A stretch of 55,224 nt of DNA from Candidatus Eisenbergiella merdipullorum (GTDB taxonomy: Bacteria; Bacillota; Clostridia; Lachnospirales; Lachnospiraceae). This document shows, piece after piece, positions 1 through 7,557 of the stretch (position 1 is its first letter; each line of letters begins with the position of its first letter). The notes below the pieces were generated by a model, which had not been told where the DNA came from, searched no databases, and was given only the letters and a program-made list of their open reading frames with translations. Location of the stretch: assembly GCA_019118445.1 (NCBI GenBank), contig DWYY01000089.1, forward strand, positions 1-55,224. Direction: 5' to 3'. A program made the position numbers and the translations under genes.

Positions 1-24
1 AACAAAGTTCTTTCCTTAAAATTT

Positions 25-79
25 AGATTAAAATATTAGCTAAAACTTGATAAAAACGGCAAAAAAGATTAAAATATTA
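25..79. repeat. 14-bp direct repeat upstream of the XRE gene
   Basis: The sequence AGATTAAAATATTA occurs at 25-38 and again at 66-79, 41 bp apart, in the AT-rich DNA just before the XRE start codon. Paired direct repeats over a promoter are a common arrangement for autoregulatory XRE operators, so this may be the operator of the next gene. The operator role is inference, and low sequence complexity makes chance repetition possible. Confidence 0.35.
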
Positions 80-82
80 TCT

Positions 83-364
83 ATGAATAACTTTGATTTT
101 CTGAAATCTCCGGATGAAGTGAATAAGGGTATCGCAAAGCGGATGCGGCAGAGAAGGAAGGAAAAAAAGATCACGCAGGTGCAGCTGGCAAAATACTCAG
201 ACGTGAGTCTCGGCTCGCTCAAACGCTTCGAGCGTACCGGCGAGATATCCCTGACCTCGCTGGTGAAGATCGCGTTTGCTCTTGGGTGCGAAGATGATTT
301 CGAGAGCCTTTTTGCCAGAAAGGGATATGCGTCCATAGAGGAGGTTATCAATGAGGGAAAATAA
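83..364 (+). CDS. XRE-family helix-turn-helix regulator
   Basis: A 93-residue DNA-binding protein. The lambda-repressor-type HTH covers about residues 14-70: a basic RMRQRRKEKKITQ helix, the LAKYSDVSLGSLKRFERTG turn and recognition helix, then ISLTSLVKIAFALG. The ATG at 83 is preferred over an in-frame TTG at 47, because family members begin a short distance before this helix. Proteins of this size and sequence often precede a HipA-type kinase toxin gene as its antitoxin. Here the next gene overlaps by 14 bp, as in such operons, but encodes only 40 residues, so the regulator looks orphaned. The HTH fold is clear; the antitoxin role is inference. Confidence 0.8.
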   Translation: MNNFDFLKSPDEVNKGIAKRMRQRRKEKKITQVQLAKYSDVSLGSLKRFERTGEISLTSLVKIAFALGCEDDFESLFARKGYASIEEVINEGK

Positions 365-473
365 GTCGCTGGCTGTAGCTGCCGCAGTGAAGCTTGACCC
401 TTCCCGATCAGAAGCCGTCAGGGCAGAAATTGAGGAGAAAGTAAAAAGCAGGCTGAAAAAATGGCTGAAATAG
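351..473 (+). CDS. Micro-ORF overlapping the XRE gene, possible toxin remnant
   Basis: A 40-residue ORF whose ATG lies inside the end of the XRE gene, the usual position for the second gene of a two-gene toxin-antitoxin operon. It starts MRENKSLAV and ends with a charged helix, EIEEKVKSRLKKWLK. No known domain is recognised. A perfect 15-bp inverted repeat follows 11 bp later, which closes the transcription unit. It may be what remains of a longer partner gene after an internal deletion, or a genuine small protein. The reading frame and overlap are seen; any function is unknown. Confidence 0.4.
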   Translation: MRENKSLAVAAAVKLDPSRSEAVRAEIEEKVKSRLKKWLK

Positions 474-484
474 AAACTTGTAAA

Positions 485-533
485 AAATATCCCTCCCGCA
501 GATTCATTTTTCAGGAAAGCGGGAGGGATATTT
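485..533. terminator. Perfect 15-bp stem-loop terminator, probably bidirectional
   Basis: AAATATCCCTCCCGC (485-499) pairs perfectly with GCGGGAGGGATATTT (519-533) around a 19-nt loop. Read on the minus strand the stem continues into a run of six T, so it can terminate the reverse-strand oxidoreductase as well as the XRE unit. Confidence 0.8.
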
Positions 534-661
534 ATGTTTCATACATATATGCTCTTACAGATATTTACTGTATTCCCCTTCAGGAAAAGGATTTTCCAAG
601 CCGAGCACTCTGGGCCATAACCCCGTATCATCAATGATGAAGCCCATCAGCATACCCATGC

Positions 662-2233
662 TTATTTCCCTTCCAGGTACTCCTTTTCCGTATTCACGTT
701 CCAGATGTTGTCTCTGGAGCGGACGCCGTTCAGGATGTTTTTCACCGTCTCGAAAGAGGTTACCATGGAATGGTCGATATTATTGTAACGGTGCTGGCCG
801 TTTCTGCCCACGCAGTAGAGGTTGTCGATGCTGTCCAGCCATTCCCGCAGCACGTCCATATCCTTATAGGTATCGAAGTAGGCGGGATAGGCCTTTTTGA
901 CCTTTTCCATGTGGGTATCGAGAACCACGTCGGGGCTGTCGATCAGGCCCATCTTCACCATTTCGGAAACGGCAAATTCGGAAAACTCCTTTTCGGTCAT
1001 GCGCCAGAGGACGTCGCCTTCATCGCAGAAGTATTCTAAGCCCACCCAGACGGTGTTGTGCAGATCTTTTACCATGTAAGGGGACCAGTTGTTGTAGATC
1101 TGGAAGCGGCCCATCTGCACAGTGCGGTCGTGGACATAGATCCAGTCGTCCGGAACGATATTGCCGATGGTCCTGATCTTGGTCTTGTTGACCAGATTCA
1201 GCTTAGGGACCAGAACGCCAAGCGTCATGTAGTCGCGGTAGGGAAGGCCCGCAGCGATGGCTGCCTCCCGTTCGGGAACGTCGTTCATGCCGCCGACAAG
1301 GTCCTTGATGGGCATGGAAGAGATGAAAATGTCGCCTGTTTCCTCGTGTTCCTGACCGTCCTTTTCATAAGTAAGGCTGACCAAGCGGTTATTTTCGTCC
1401 TTGTGAAAACGGATCACGCGGCAGCCGCGGAGGATCTGTCCGCCCATCTTTTCGATTTCCGCCCCGGTCACATCCCAGAGCTGACCGGGACCGAGCTTGG
1501 GATAGCTGAACTCCTCGATGAGAGAGGTTTCCACATGTCCGGTATTTTTGCCGGGAAGGAGCTTACGGAACATGTCCGCAATGATTGCCATAATGGAGAG
1601 ACCCTTTACGCGCTGGGCGCCCCAGTTGGGATCTATCTCAGCCGGGCTTCTGCCCCAGAGATTTTCCGTATATTTTTCAAAAAACATGGAATAAAGCTTT
1701 TTGCCAAAGCGGTTGATATAGAAATCCTCCAGGGAATTTTCCTTCCGTTTGTGCAGGACGCTGGCAAGGTAGCTTGCGGCGGCCTGGATCGTGGTGATCA
1801 GCCCCATATTTTTAAAAGTTTCCCATTTCAGGGTGATGGGATAGTCGAAGAATTTTTTATCAAAATAAATGCGGGAGACCCGGTTCCTGGTGAGCATGAC
1901 GCGGTCGGTTTTTTCCGGATCGGGACCGCCTTCGGTAAGATGCGGGGTGCGGTGCAGGACGATATCGTCATAGGCGGGAGCTCCCTGAGGCGGAAGCATC
2001 CGGTTCCACCATTCGTTTACCTTAGGATCTTTGGAGAAAAAACGGTGTCCGCCCATATCCATCCGGTTGCCGTTGTGCTCCACTGTTTTTGAAATGCCCC
2101 CAAGCTGGCTGCTTTCTTCAAAAACGATGACTTCAAATTTTTCCGCCGAAACGTCCGTCTTTGAAGCGTTCAATAGTTCATAGGCCGCTGTCAGGCCGGC
2201 CGGCCCGCCGCCTATAATCAGAGCTTTTCTCAT
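662..2233 (-). CDS. FAD-dependent oxidoreductase, protoporphyrinogen oxidase / UDP-galactopyranose mutase-like
   Basis: A 523-residue flavoprotein of the COG1232-like amine-oxidase superfamily. The N-terminus carries the dinucleotide-binding motif [14 protein letters not shown] (residues 8-21), an acidic residue ends the second strand (VIVFEES), and the GG motif segment [19 protein letters not shown] follows. The C-terminal FAD contact region reads [20 protein letters not shown]. Proteins of this type are common in polysaccharide regions, where they are thought to act on nucleotide sugars or lipid-linked intermediates; the substrate here cannot be told. It is divergent from the membrane-protein/acyltransferase operon and may belong to the same surface-glycan block. 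A GGAAAGGAA ribosome site lies 12 nt before the ATG. Confidence 0.75.
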   Translation of the reverse strand: MRKALIIGGGPAGLTAAYELLNASKTDVSAEKFEVIVFEESSQLGGISKTVEHNGNRMDMGGHRFFSKDPKVNEWWNRMLPPQGAPAYDDIVLHRTPHLTEGGPDPEKTDRVMLTRNRVSRIYFDKKFFDYPITLKWETFKNMGLITTIQAAASYLASVLHKRKENSLEDFYINRFGKKLYSMFFEKYTENLWGRSPAEIDPNWGAQRVKGLSIMAIIADMFRKLLPGKNTGHVETSLIEEFSYPKLGPGQLWDVTGAEIEKMGGQILRGCRVIRFHKDENNRLVSLTYEKDGQEHEETGDIFISSMPIKDLVGGMNDVPEREAAIAAGLPYRDYMTLGVLVPKLNLVNKTKIRTIGNIVPDDWIYVHDRTVQMGRFQIYNNWSPYMVKDLHNTVWVGLEYFCDEGDVLWRMTEKEFSEFAVSEMVKMGLIDSPDVVLDTHMEKVKKAYPAYFDTYKDMDVLREWLDSIDNLYCVGRNGQHRYNNIDHSMVTSFETVKNILNGVRSRDNIWNVNTEKEYLEGK

Positions 2234-2394
2234 AAGAGTTCAGATTCCTTTCCGGGCGTTTGCTCAGATATCTGTTCAATAGCGCCTCTGTTGGATGATC
2301 ATTGCCTCTATCTTATCATATCTGCGCGTTTAATTCAAATAGAAAGCACCGTTTGCCGGGGCCGTTGTTGTCTGTCAGGGCCATTCACCCTTCA

Positions 2395-2424
2395 TTGACA
2401 GAAACAGCGGTCAGATGCTATGAT
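2395..2424 (+). promoter_or_regulatory. Sigma-A-type promoter for the surface-glycan operon
   Basis: TTGACA (2395-2400), an 18-nt spacer, then TATGAT (2419-2424). The -10 box overlaps the upstream in-frame ATG at 2420. A transcript from this promoter would start near 2431 and could not use that ATG, which supports the downstream start at 2480. Confidence 0.7.
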
Positions 2425-2479
2425 GAATAGCGAAAAAACGCACATCAGCGCTTTTGATACATCAGATGAGGGGACTGGA

Positions 2480-4609
2480 ATGGGTCAGATTTTGCAGGAA
2501 AACGGCAGAAAAGGAAAGAGGGGCGGAAAAGAATGCTTTTTCCGGAAGCTGGCGGTCCTTGCCGCAGCGGTTTTCCTTTTTGAAATTTTTATAGGAAATT
2601 ATTCTTCTGTCAGAAGTCTTTTCTTTCAGAAAACGGATCTGACGGATAGGATGGAACTGACGTGGGGGGAAGCGGAAGAAGGCTCCGCTGCCGTAACCTC
2701 TGCTGCCGGGAGCACGGCGGACAGGCTGACAGTGGTGATAGACGGGCTGGATATGCGGATCGACAATCTGTATTTCAATCTGGAAATGCCGGCAAATGAA
2801 GCGATATCCATTTCGATCAGCCTGACCGATGAGGGGAACCGGTATCTGTATCCGCTTCCTGAGATGGAGGCGGTGGGACGGTATCCTTCCTCTCTGTATA
2901 CGAATCTGTATCCTTATGGAAAGGTACACAGCCTGACGATAGAACTGGAGCCGGCAGAAGGAGGAGGGCTTGTTCTGTCAGACGGAGCGGAAAGCGGAAA
3001 GAGTGCAGAAAGCGGGGATTTTTCGGGACAGGGCAGTTTTGCGCTTCTGGGGCTTGAGGCAAATGTATTCCGTCCTTTTGATCTTGTGCTTCCCCGGATG
3101 CTTCTGCTGTTTGGGATCGGGGCCTTCTGCCTGTTCATGAGGGAAAACAGCGGTGTATTTTGCGTTCGTTTTGATCCGGAAAGCCGCAGGCAGAACTTGA
3201 TTACGGCAGGCTGTCTTGTATTGTTTTTTCTGTTTGGGCTCATGCTGGTGCTTGCCGATCAGGCATGTGTGGAATCGCCCTGGGAGCATCAGCAGCAGTA
3301 CAGGCAGCTTGCTTCTGCGATCCTGGAAGGGCACGTCTGGGTGGGGCGGCAGCCAGAGCTGATGGAGCTGGAGAATCCATATGATACCTCTTATCTGCTT
3401 GCCGGCAATATCCCTTATCTGGCGGATTATGCTTATTATGAAGGCAATTATTATGTTTATTTCGGGATCGTTCCGGAGCTTTTGTTTTATCTGCCGTGTC
3501 TTGCCGTGACGGGAAAGTCGTTTCCGAATTTTCTTGCGGTGTATTTCTGTTTCTCGGGCTTTGCTCTGTCCGTATTTGGCTTGTACCGGGAAGCCGTGAG
3601 GAGATGGTTTTCCGGGATCCCCTATGTGTTTTATCTGACTGCGGCCGGTGTGACGCTCACTTTCGGGAGCTTCATCTATCTGACGGCCAGGCCGGATATG
3701 TACCATGTGCCGCTGATGGCGGCAAACATGTTTACCGCGGCGGGAATCTGGCTGTGGCTGTGCGGGCTGAACCGGGAGAGAGGAAGGAAGCTGCTTTTTG
3801 GGGCCGGTTCTGCGTGCATGGCGCTGGTGGCCGGATGCAGGCCGCAGATGCTTGCCTTTTCCGTCATTGCGCTGCCGCTTTTTTGGGGACGTTTCTTTGG
3901 CGGAAATGGACAAAAGAAAAGGGAAAAAGCCTTGGAAGCCGCAGTGCTGCTCGTTCCCTACGCGATCGTGGCGGCAGGGATCATGTACTATAACGCCCTG
4001 CGTTTTTCCTCGCCCTTCGATTTCGGGGCGGCCTACAGTCTGACGAATAATGATATGACGCACCGGGGAACGAATCTGAGCCGGATCCTGTACGGGCTCT
4101 GCGCTTTCTTCTTCCTGCCTGCCCGGTATGAGGCGAAATTCCCTTTCCTGATGACAAATGGGCTGGAAAATGAATATATGGGGAAGATGGTATCTGAGTT
4201 TTTGTTCGGAGGGATTCTGGCAAGTCAGTCGGTCTGTTGGTGCCTGGCGCTCTTTCCTGTATGCCGGAGAAAAATCTCTGGGGGAAAGGAGCTTTCGGGA
4301 ATCCTCATGTGCGCCTTGGGGGCCTCTCTGGTAATTGGCGCTTTTGATGCAAACGCGGCAGGAATCCTGCAGCGATATACGGCGGACGCGGCTTTAGGTA
4401 TCGCTCTGGCTTCCTGCCTCATGATGCTTTTTCTGTTTCATTCGGCGCGGGGCGTGTCCTTTCGGTACGGGCTGATCTTCCTGCGGGCTGCGCTTCTGCA
4501 GCATGCTCTATACGCGTTCCTGATCGTGTTCGCTTCCGGTGACAGCGTAAATCTGAAAAATTATGGGAGGATTCTGTATTATGGGGCAAAACGGCTGTTC
4601 CAGATGTGA
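2480..4609 (+). CDS. Polytopic membrane protein, possibly GT-C-like
   Basis: A 709-residue integral membrane protein. One membrane helix near the N-terminus (about residues 20-45, LAVLAAAVFLFEIFIG) is followed by roughly 130 residues of non-membrane sequence, then about ten hydrophobic helices to the C-terminus. The loop segment DYAYYEGNYYVYFGIVPELL resembles a motif I associate with large uncharacterised clostridial membrane proteins of glycosyltransferase-C-like layout; no catalytic motif can be assigned. The start at 2480 has a GAGGGG site 6 nt upstream and lies downstream of the predicted transcription start; the ATG at 2420 would add 20 residues. Its end overlaps the acyltransferase gene by 29 bp, so the two are probably translationally coupled. 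A role in building or exporting a surface glycan is inference. Confidence 0.6.
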   Translation: MGQILQENGRKGKRGGKECFFRKLAVLAAAVFLFEIFIGNYSSVRSLFFQKTDLTDRMELTWGEAEEGSAAVTSAAGSTADRLTVVIDGLDMRIDNLYFNLEMPANEAISISISLTDEGNRYLYPLPEMEAVGRYPSSLYTNLYPYGKVHSLTIELEPAEGGGLVLSDGAESGKSAESGDFSGQGSFALLGLEANVFRPFDLVLPRMLLLFGIGAFCLFMRENSGVFCVRFDPESRRQNLITAGCLVLFFLFGLMLVLADQACVESPWEHQQQYRQLASAILEGHVWVGRQPELMELENPYDTSYLLAGNIPYLADYAYYEGNYYVYFGIVPELLFYLPCLAVTGKSFPNFLAVYFCFSGFALSVFGLYREAVRRWFSGIPYVFYLTAAGVTLTFGSFIYLTARPDMYHVPLMAANMFTAAGIWLWLCGLNRERGRKLLFGAGSACMALVAGCRPQMLAFSVIALPLFWGRFFGGNGQKKREKALEAAVLLVPYAIVAAGIMYYNALRFSSPFDFGAAYSLTNNDMTHRGTNLSRILYGLCAFFFLPARYEAKFPFLMTNGLENEYMGKMVSEFLFGGILASQSVCWCLALFPVCRRKISGGKELSGILMCALGASLVIGAFDANAAGILQRYTADAALGIALASCLMMLFLFHSARGVSFRYGLIFLRAALLQHALYAFLIVFASGDSVNLKNYGRILYYGAKRLFQM

Positions 4610-5639
4610 GCAAGGAGGAAATGACGCCCCCGGGGAACTGTTTGGCCGTAAGGCGTCCTATGCGATGCGGGGGATCGCCATCCTGATGGTGATGGCTTCT
4701 CACTATGGGGAATGGTATGCAGCGTGGATCGGCATTCCGGCGCTGACGCAGTTTCTCATGGGGCTGGGAAGATATGGCGTAGACATCTTTTTTCTGATGT
4801 CGGGTTATGCGATGGCGAAAAATACGGCAGGGGAAAGGCCGGGAGCCGCTTTCTGGCTGAAACGCCTCCGGGGGACTTATCTTCCCTATCTCATTCTGGC
4901 AGGTATCATTGAGATTGCCGCTGGAGGCGCGTTTTCTCCTGCGAGGCTTATAAGATATCTGCTGGCGCAGGATTATTGGTTTATTTTTGATATCATGGTG
5001 TTTTATCTGGCCTTTTTTCTCTCCTTTCAGTGCAAAAGGCTGCGGATCACGGTTCTGTTGCTGTTTACGGTGATTTTTTCGGCCTGGCTGTACGGGATGG
5101 GAAGACAGGATTTCTGGTATGTTTCCAATCTGGCTTTTCCTCTGGGCGCTGCCTGCGGTCTGTATGAGAAGCGGCTCCTTGCATGGATGAAGGAAATCCG
5201 GCCCTGGCCCGAATTGGCCTGTACTCTGTTTTGCGTCGTTCTGGTTCCGGCGGCAATGCGGGAACGGGCTATGCTTCTGCAGACGGGAGGAAAGGGCAGG
5301 CTGCAGATGATGGCGAACACTCTTTTTTCCCTGTGGGCTGCCCTGCTTCCCTGGTTTGGGAAAACAGGGGCGTCGGCTGTATGCCGCAGGGCTTTTGCCG
5401 GACTGCCTGGCCGGACGGCCGGCGGCATTCTGCGGTTTTTTGGGAAAAATTCTCTGTATTTGTATCTTCTGCATGCGTTTCTGTATTATCAGATAGCAAG
5501 CAGAGCGAATCTGGGGACGGTGGGCGGATTTGCGGCAGCATTTGGAAGCGCCGTCCTCTGCGCCTGGATGTTTTCTCTGATCTGGGGAGCGGTGACTGCG
5601 AACATGAGCGCTGTCGGAAAGAAGGGAGGCAAAAAATGA
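4581..5639 (+). CDS. Acyltransferase-3 family membrane protein
   Basis: A 352-residue protein of the acyltransferase-3 (AT3) family, which carries acyl groups, usually acetyl, across the membrane for O-acylation of surface polysaccharides. Seen: the family N-terminal block RGIAILMVMASHYGEW with its conserved Arg and His, then RYGVDIFFLMSGYAM, and about ten hydrophobic helices, the last being NSLYLYLLHAFLYYQIA. The ATG at 4581 is chosen because GGGAGGA lies 9 nt upstream; an ATG at 4563 precedes that site. It overlaps the previous gene by 29 bp, and its TGA overlaps the next gene's ATG. The SGNH-domain protein next door is the classic partner: some AT3 proteins carry a fused SGNH domain, here encoded separately. 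Confidence 0.85.
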   Translation: MGQNGCSRCEQGGNDAPGELFGRKASYAMRGIAILMVMASHYGEWYAAWIGIPALTQFLMGLGRYGVDIFFLMSGYAMAKNTAGERPGAAFWLKRLRGTYLPYLILAGIIEIAAGGAFSPARLIRYLLAQDYWFIFDIMVFYLAFFLSFQCKRLRITVLLLFTVIFSAWLYGMGRQDFWYVSNLAFPLGAACGLYEKRLLAWMKEIRPWPELACTLFCVVLVPAAMRERAMLLQTGGKGRLQMMANTLFSLWAALLPWFGKTGASAVCRRAFAGLPGRTAGGILRFFGKNSLYLYLLHAFLYYQIASRANLGTVGGFAAAFGSAVLCAWMFSLIWGAVTANMSAVGKKGGKK

Positions 5640-6541
5640 TGAAAAGGCTGATGGAAAAAAGAAAAAAGGGGAGAAAATGGCTGGCTGCGGCATTGGCACT
5701 GATGCTCCTGGTGATCGGCTGCGGCGGGGAATGCCGGGCTGCTGCTCTGCCTGCCTCTGAAAGTCCGGCTGTCTTGGAACTAGCCGTTTCTGCGGGTATC
5801 CCGATGCAGGCGGTGGTTCCGGTCCATGTGCGGACGGGCCCGGGCGTGCAGTGGCAGAGTATCGGCGTGCTGGCACAGGGGCAGACGGTTTCCGTCCTGG
5901 AGACGGATCCGTCCGGATGGCAGATGATTCGTTACAACGGCGCGGACGGCTATGTGAACGGCGCGTATCTGACGCCCGTACAGGCTGTTCAGCCTCCGGC
6001 CGTACAGACAGAGATACCGGGGGCCGCCATTGTTTTCATCGGTGACTCCCGCTTCGTGCAGATGGAAGAAGCGGTGGGGGAGAACCCATATGTGTGGATC
6101 GCGGAGAGCGGAAAAGGGCTGGACTGGTTTGAGGAAAAGGGCGTCCAGCGCGCCGACGCAGTGATCGGCACGGGAACCAGGGTACTGATCAACCTGGGCG
6201 TAAATGATGTGAGGAATATCGACCGCTATATCACGTTCTTTAATCAGAAGGCAGCGGAGTGGACGCTGCGGGGAGCGGTTGTATACTATGCTTCGGTCAA
6301 TCCGGTATGGACGAATCCTTATGTGACGAAAGAGCAGGTGGAGGCGTTTAACAGGAAGCTTCAGGCGGATCTGGCGCCTTATGTGATATGGATCGACAGC
6401 TATTCCTGGCTGCAGGCCGTTGGCCTCAGGATCGTGGACGGTCTGCATTATGACGAATCGACCTATCGGAATCTGTACGCATATTATCTGATGAACTGTG
6501 CAGGCACGACTGTCCCCGCCGTGCCTGCAGCTCTTATGTGA
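5636..6541 (+). CDS. Lipoprotein with SH3 and SGNH/GDSL hydrolase domains
   Basis: A 301-residue surface protein. A basic start, hydrophobic stretch and lipobox VIGC (Cys near residue 26) indicate a lipoprotein signal. A bacterial SH3 domain follows (about residues 60-115, VHVRTGPGVQW ... GYVNGAYLTP), then an SGNH hydrolase domain: block I FIGDSR with the nucleophile Ser near residue 137, block III LGVNDV, and block V DGLH with the Asp-His pair near 267-270. The catalytic set is complete. SGNH enzymes paired with AT3 proteins transfer or remove acetyl groups on glycans, and the SH3 domain suggests wall binding. The ATG at 5636 shares ATGA with the preceding stop and has GGGAGG upstream. Acylation of a wall or capsule polymer is inferred from family and context. 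Confidence 0.8.
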   Translation: MMKRLMEKRKKGRKWLAAALALMLLVIGCGGECRAAALPASESPAVLELAVSAGIPMQAVVPVHVRTGPGVQWQSIGVLAQGQTVSVLETDPSGWQMIRYNGADGYVNGAYLTPVQAVQPPAVQTEIPGAAIVFIGDSRFVQMEEAVGENPYVWIAESGKGLDWFEEKGVQRADAVIGTGTRVLINLGVNDVRNIDRYITFFNQKAAEWTLRGAVVYYASVNPVWTNPYVTKEQVEAFNRKLQADLAPYVIWIDSYSWLQAVGLRIVDGLHYDESTYRNLYAYYLMNCAGTTVPAVPAALM

Positions 6542-6702
6542 TCCTGTCCGGGCTGTATGAACGCCAGCATGATCTCGGTGTTGTTTCCTGGCATTCTTTG
6601 CGGCGGGAACAATCCGGGCGGGCGTCTGTACCGCTGTGGCCTGCGCCATTGTGGCATGGCAGCGATGGTAACTTGGTTTTTTTCATAAATATGCAAAATG
6701 GG

Positions 6703-6738
6703 AGACTTTCTGAACATTGGTCCAGGAAGTCTTTTTTT
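6703..6738 (+). terminator. Rho-independent terminator after the SGNH gene region
   Basis: AGACTTTCTG (6703-6712) pairs with CAGGAAGTCT (6723-6732), with one G-U pair, followed directly by a run of seven T. It is well placed to end the glycan-modification operon. Confidence 0.8.
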
Positions 6739-6817
6739 AGTTGATTTTTGAAAGCCTGTGACTGTTAAATTTGTGTAAAAAGAATATACTATTAAAAAAA
6801 TAGTGCCATATATTACC

Positions 6818-6845
6818 TTTACAAATACATATATTCTGATAAAAT
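6818..6845 (+). promoter_or_regulatory. Candidate promoter for the Spo0A_C protein
   Basis: TTTACA (6818-6823), a 16-nt spacer and TAAAAT (6840-6845) precede the gene by about 60 bp. The surrounding DNA is AT-rich, so chance matches are likely; confidence is moderate. Confidence 0.4.
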
Positions 6846-6906
6846 ATCGAAGTGTAAAAAATTGTATACACAAATATGTTGTACAAATTGTGAGAGGAGA
6901 GGTCAT

Positions 6907-7398
6907 ATGAGTTTGATGTGGGTATCGGTAACAGAATGTAATCAGTCGCATATTTATCATCTTACCCAAATGATAAAAGAGGATGAGAATTTGCAGATTT
7001 TGTTGTCTTACGGATCGCCGGACAGGAATATAAAGAATGTCGGGCAGTGTGGGAGAAAAACGGAGCAGATGCTGTCTTTACTCGGCGTACCCTCTCATCT
7101 GAAGGGCTATCAGTATCTCAAAACGGGGATCGATCTGTGTATTCAGAGCCTGGAGGAGCTGGATGGGATCACCAAACGGCTTTATCCGGATATCGCAGGG
7201 GTTTATCATACAAGTGCCGAAACAGTAGAACACGCGATCAGACATGCGATCGAAGCAGCATGGCAGAGAGGGGATGAAACGACGCAGAGGAGGCTGTTCG
7301 GTTACAGCCATCTGGAAAGCAGGAGGCCTACCAATCTGGAGTTTATTTCCAGGCTGGCAGATCATTTTATCAATGACAATGGAAAATATCTTTCCTGA
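6907..7398 (+). CDS. Stand-alone Spo0A C-terminal-domain protein
   Basis: A 163-residue protein whose C-terminal ~100 residues match the DNA-binding effector domain of Spo0A: ITKRLYPDIAGVYHTSAE, then the recognition-helix region VEHAIRHAIEAAWQRG, then LFGY and the RPTNLEFISRLADHF end typical of the family. The N-terminal ~55 residues are not a receiver domain; they are too short and lack the phospho-acceptor Asp pocket. GGAGAGG lies 6 nt before the ATG at 6907; an earlier in-frame start at 6862 lacks a site. It may bind 0A-like boxes without phosphorelay control, competing with or supplementing Spo0A. Domain identity is strong from sequence; the role is inference. Confidence 0.8.
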   Translation: MSLMWVSVTECNQSHIYHLTQMIKEDENLQILLSYGSPDRNIKNVGQCGRKTEQMLSLLGVPSHLKGYQYLKTGIDLCIQSLEELDGITKRLYPDIAGVYHTSAETVEHAIRHAIEAAWQRGDETTQRRLFGYSHLESRRPTNLEFISRLADHFINDNGKYLS

Positions 7399-7517
7399 AA
7401 AGCCTTTCTCTGGATATAACGGATACGAAAAGCGGCGTGAAGGTGTCGCTTCGTTGAAAAAGAAGCTTGAAAAAATGCGGATCCAGCGTTAAAGTAGGAA
7501 AGGATAAAAAGAACTGA

Positions 7518-7536
7518 GGCCCGGCGCTGCCGGGCC
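7518..7536 (+). promoter_or_regulatory. GC hairpin just upstream of the EamA ribosome site
   Basis: GGCCCGGC (7518-7525), a 3-nt loop, GCCGGGCC (7529-7536), followed by ATTTA and then the AGAGGAGAA ribosome site of the next gene. It could act as a weak terminator, an mRNA stabiliser or an attenuator. Confidence 0.55.
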
Positions 7537-7557
7537 ATTTATCAGAGGAGAAAGATC

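Larger units (their letters stand above)
6542..6906 (+). other. 365-bp gap with terminator, promoter and AT-rich leader
   Basis: The first 130 bp are GC-rich and hold a possible frameshifted micro-ORF (6557-6671). A clear terminator follows at 6703-6738, then a very AT-rich stretch with a promoter. Near 6865-6895 there are repeated TTGTA/TACAA elements that could be an operator for the next gene. No RNA gene was recognised. Confidence 0.5.

Noticed and set aside
1058..2092. Plus-strand frame (344 codons) opposite the FAD oxidoreductase
   Set aside because: The minus-strand protein has a canonical FAD-binding motif and start; the plus frame has no ribosome site or domain.
4419..5876. Long minus-strand frame (485 codons) opposite the AT3 and SGNH genes
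   Set aside because: Pro/Arg/Ser-rich low-complexity translation typical of a shadow; the plus-strand genes have overlapping starts and clear domains.
7370..7492. Small ORF overlapping the end of the Spo0A_C gene
   Set aside because: No ribosome site before its ATGs and no recognisable sequence; a lysine-rich tail alone is not enough.
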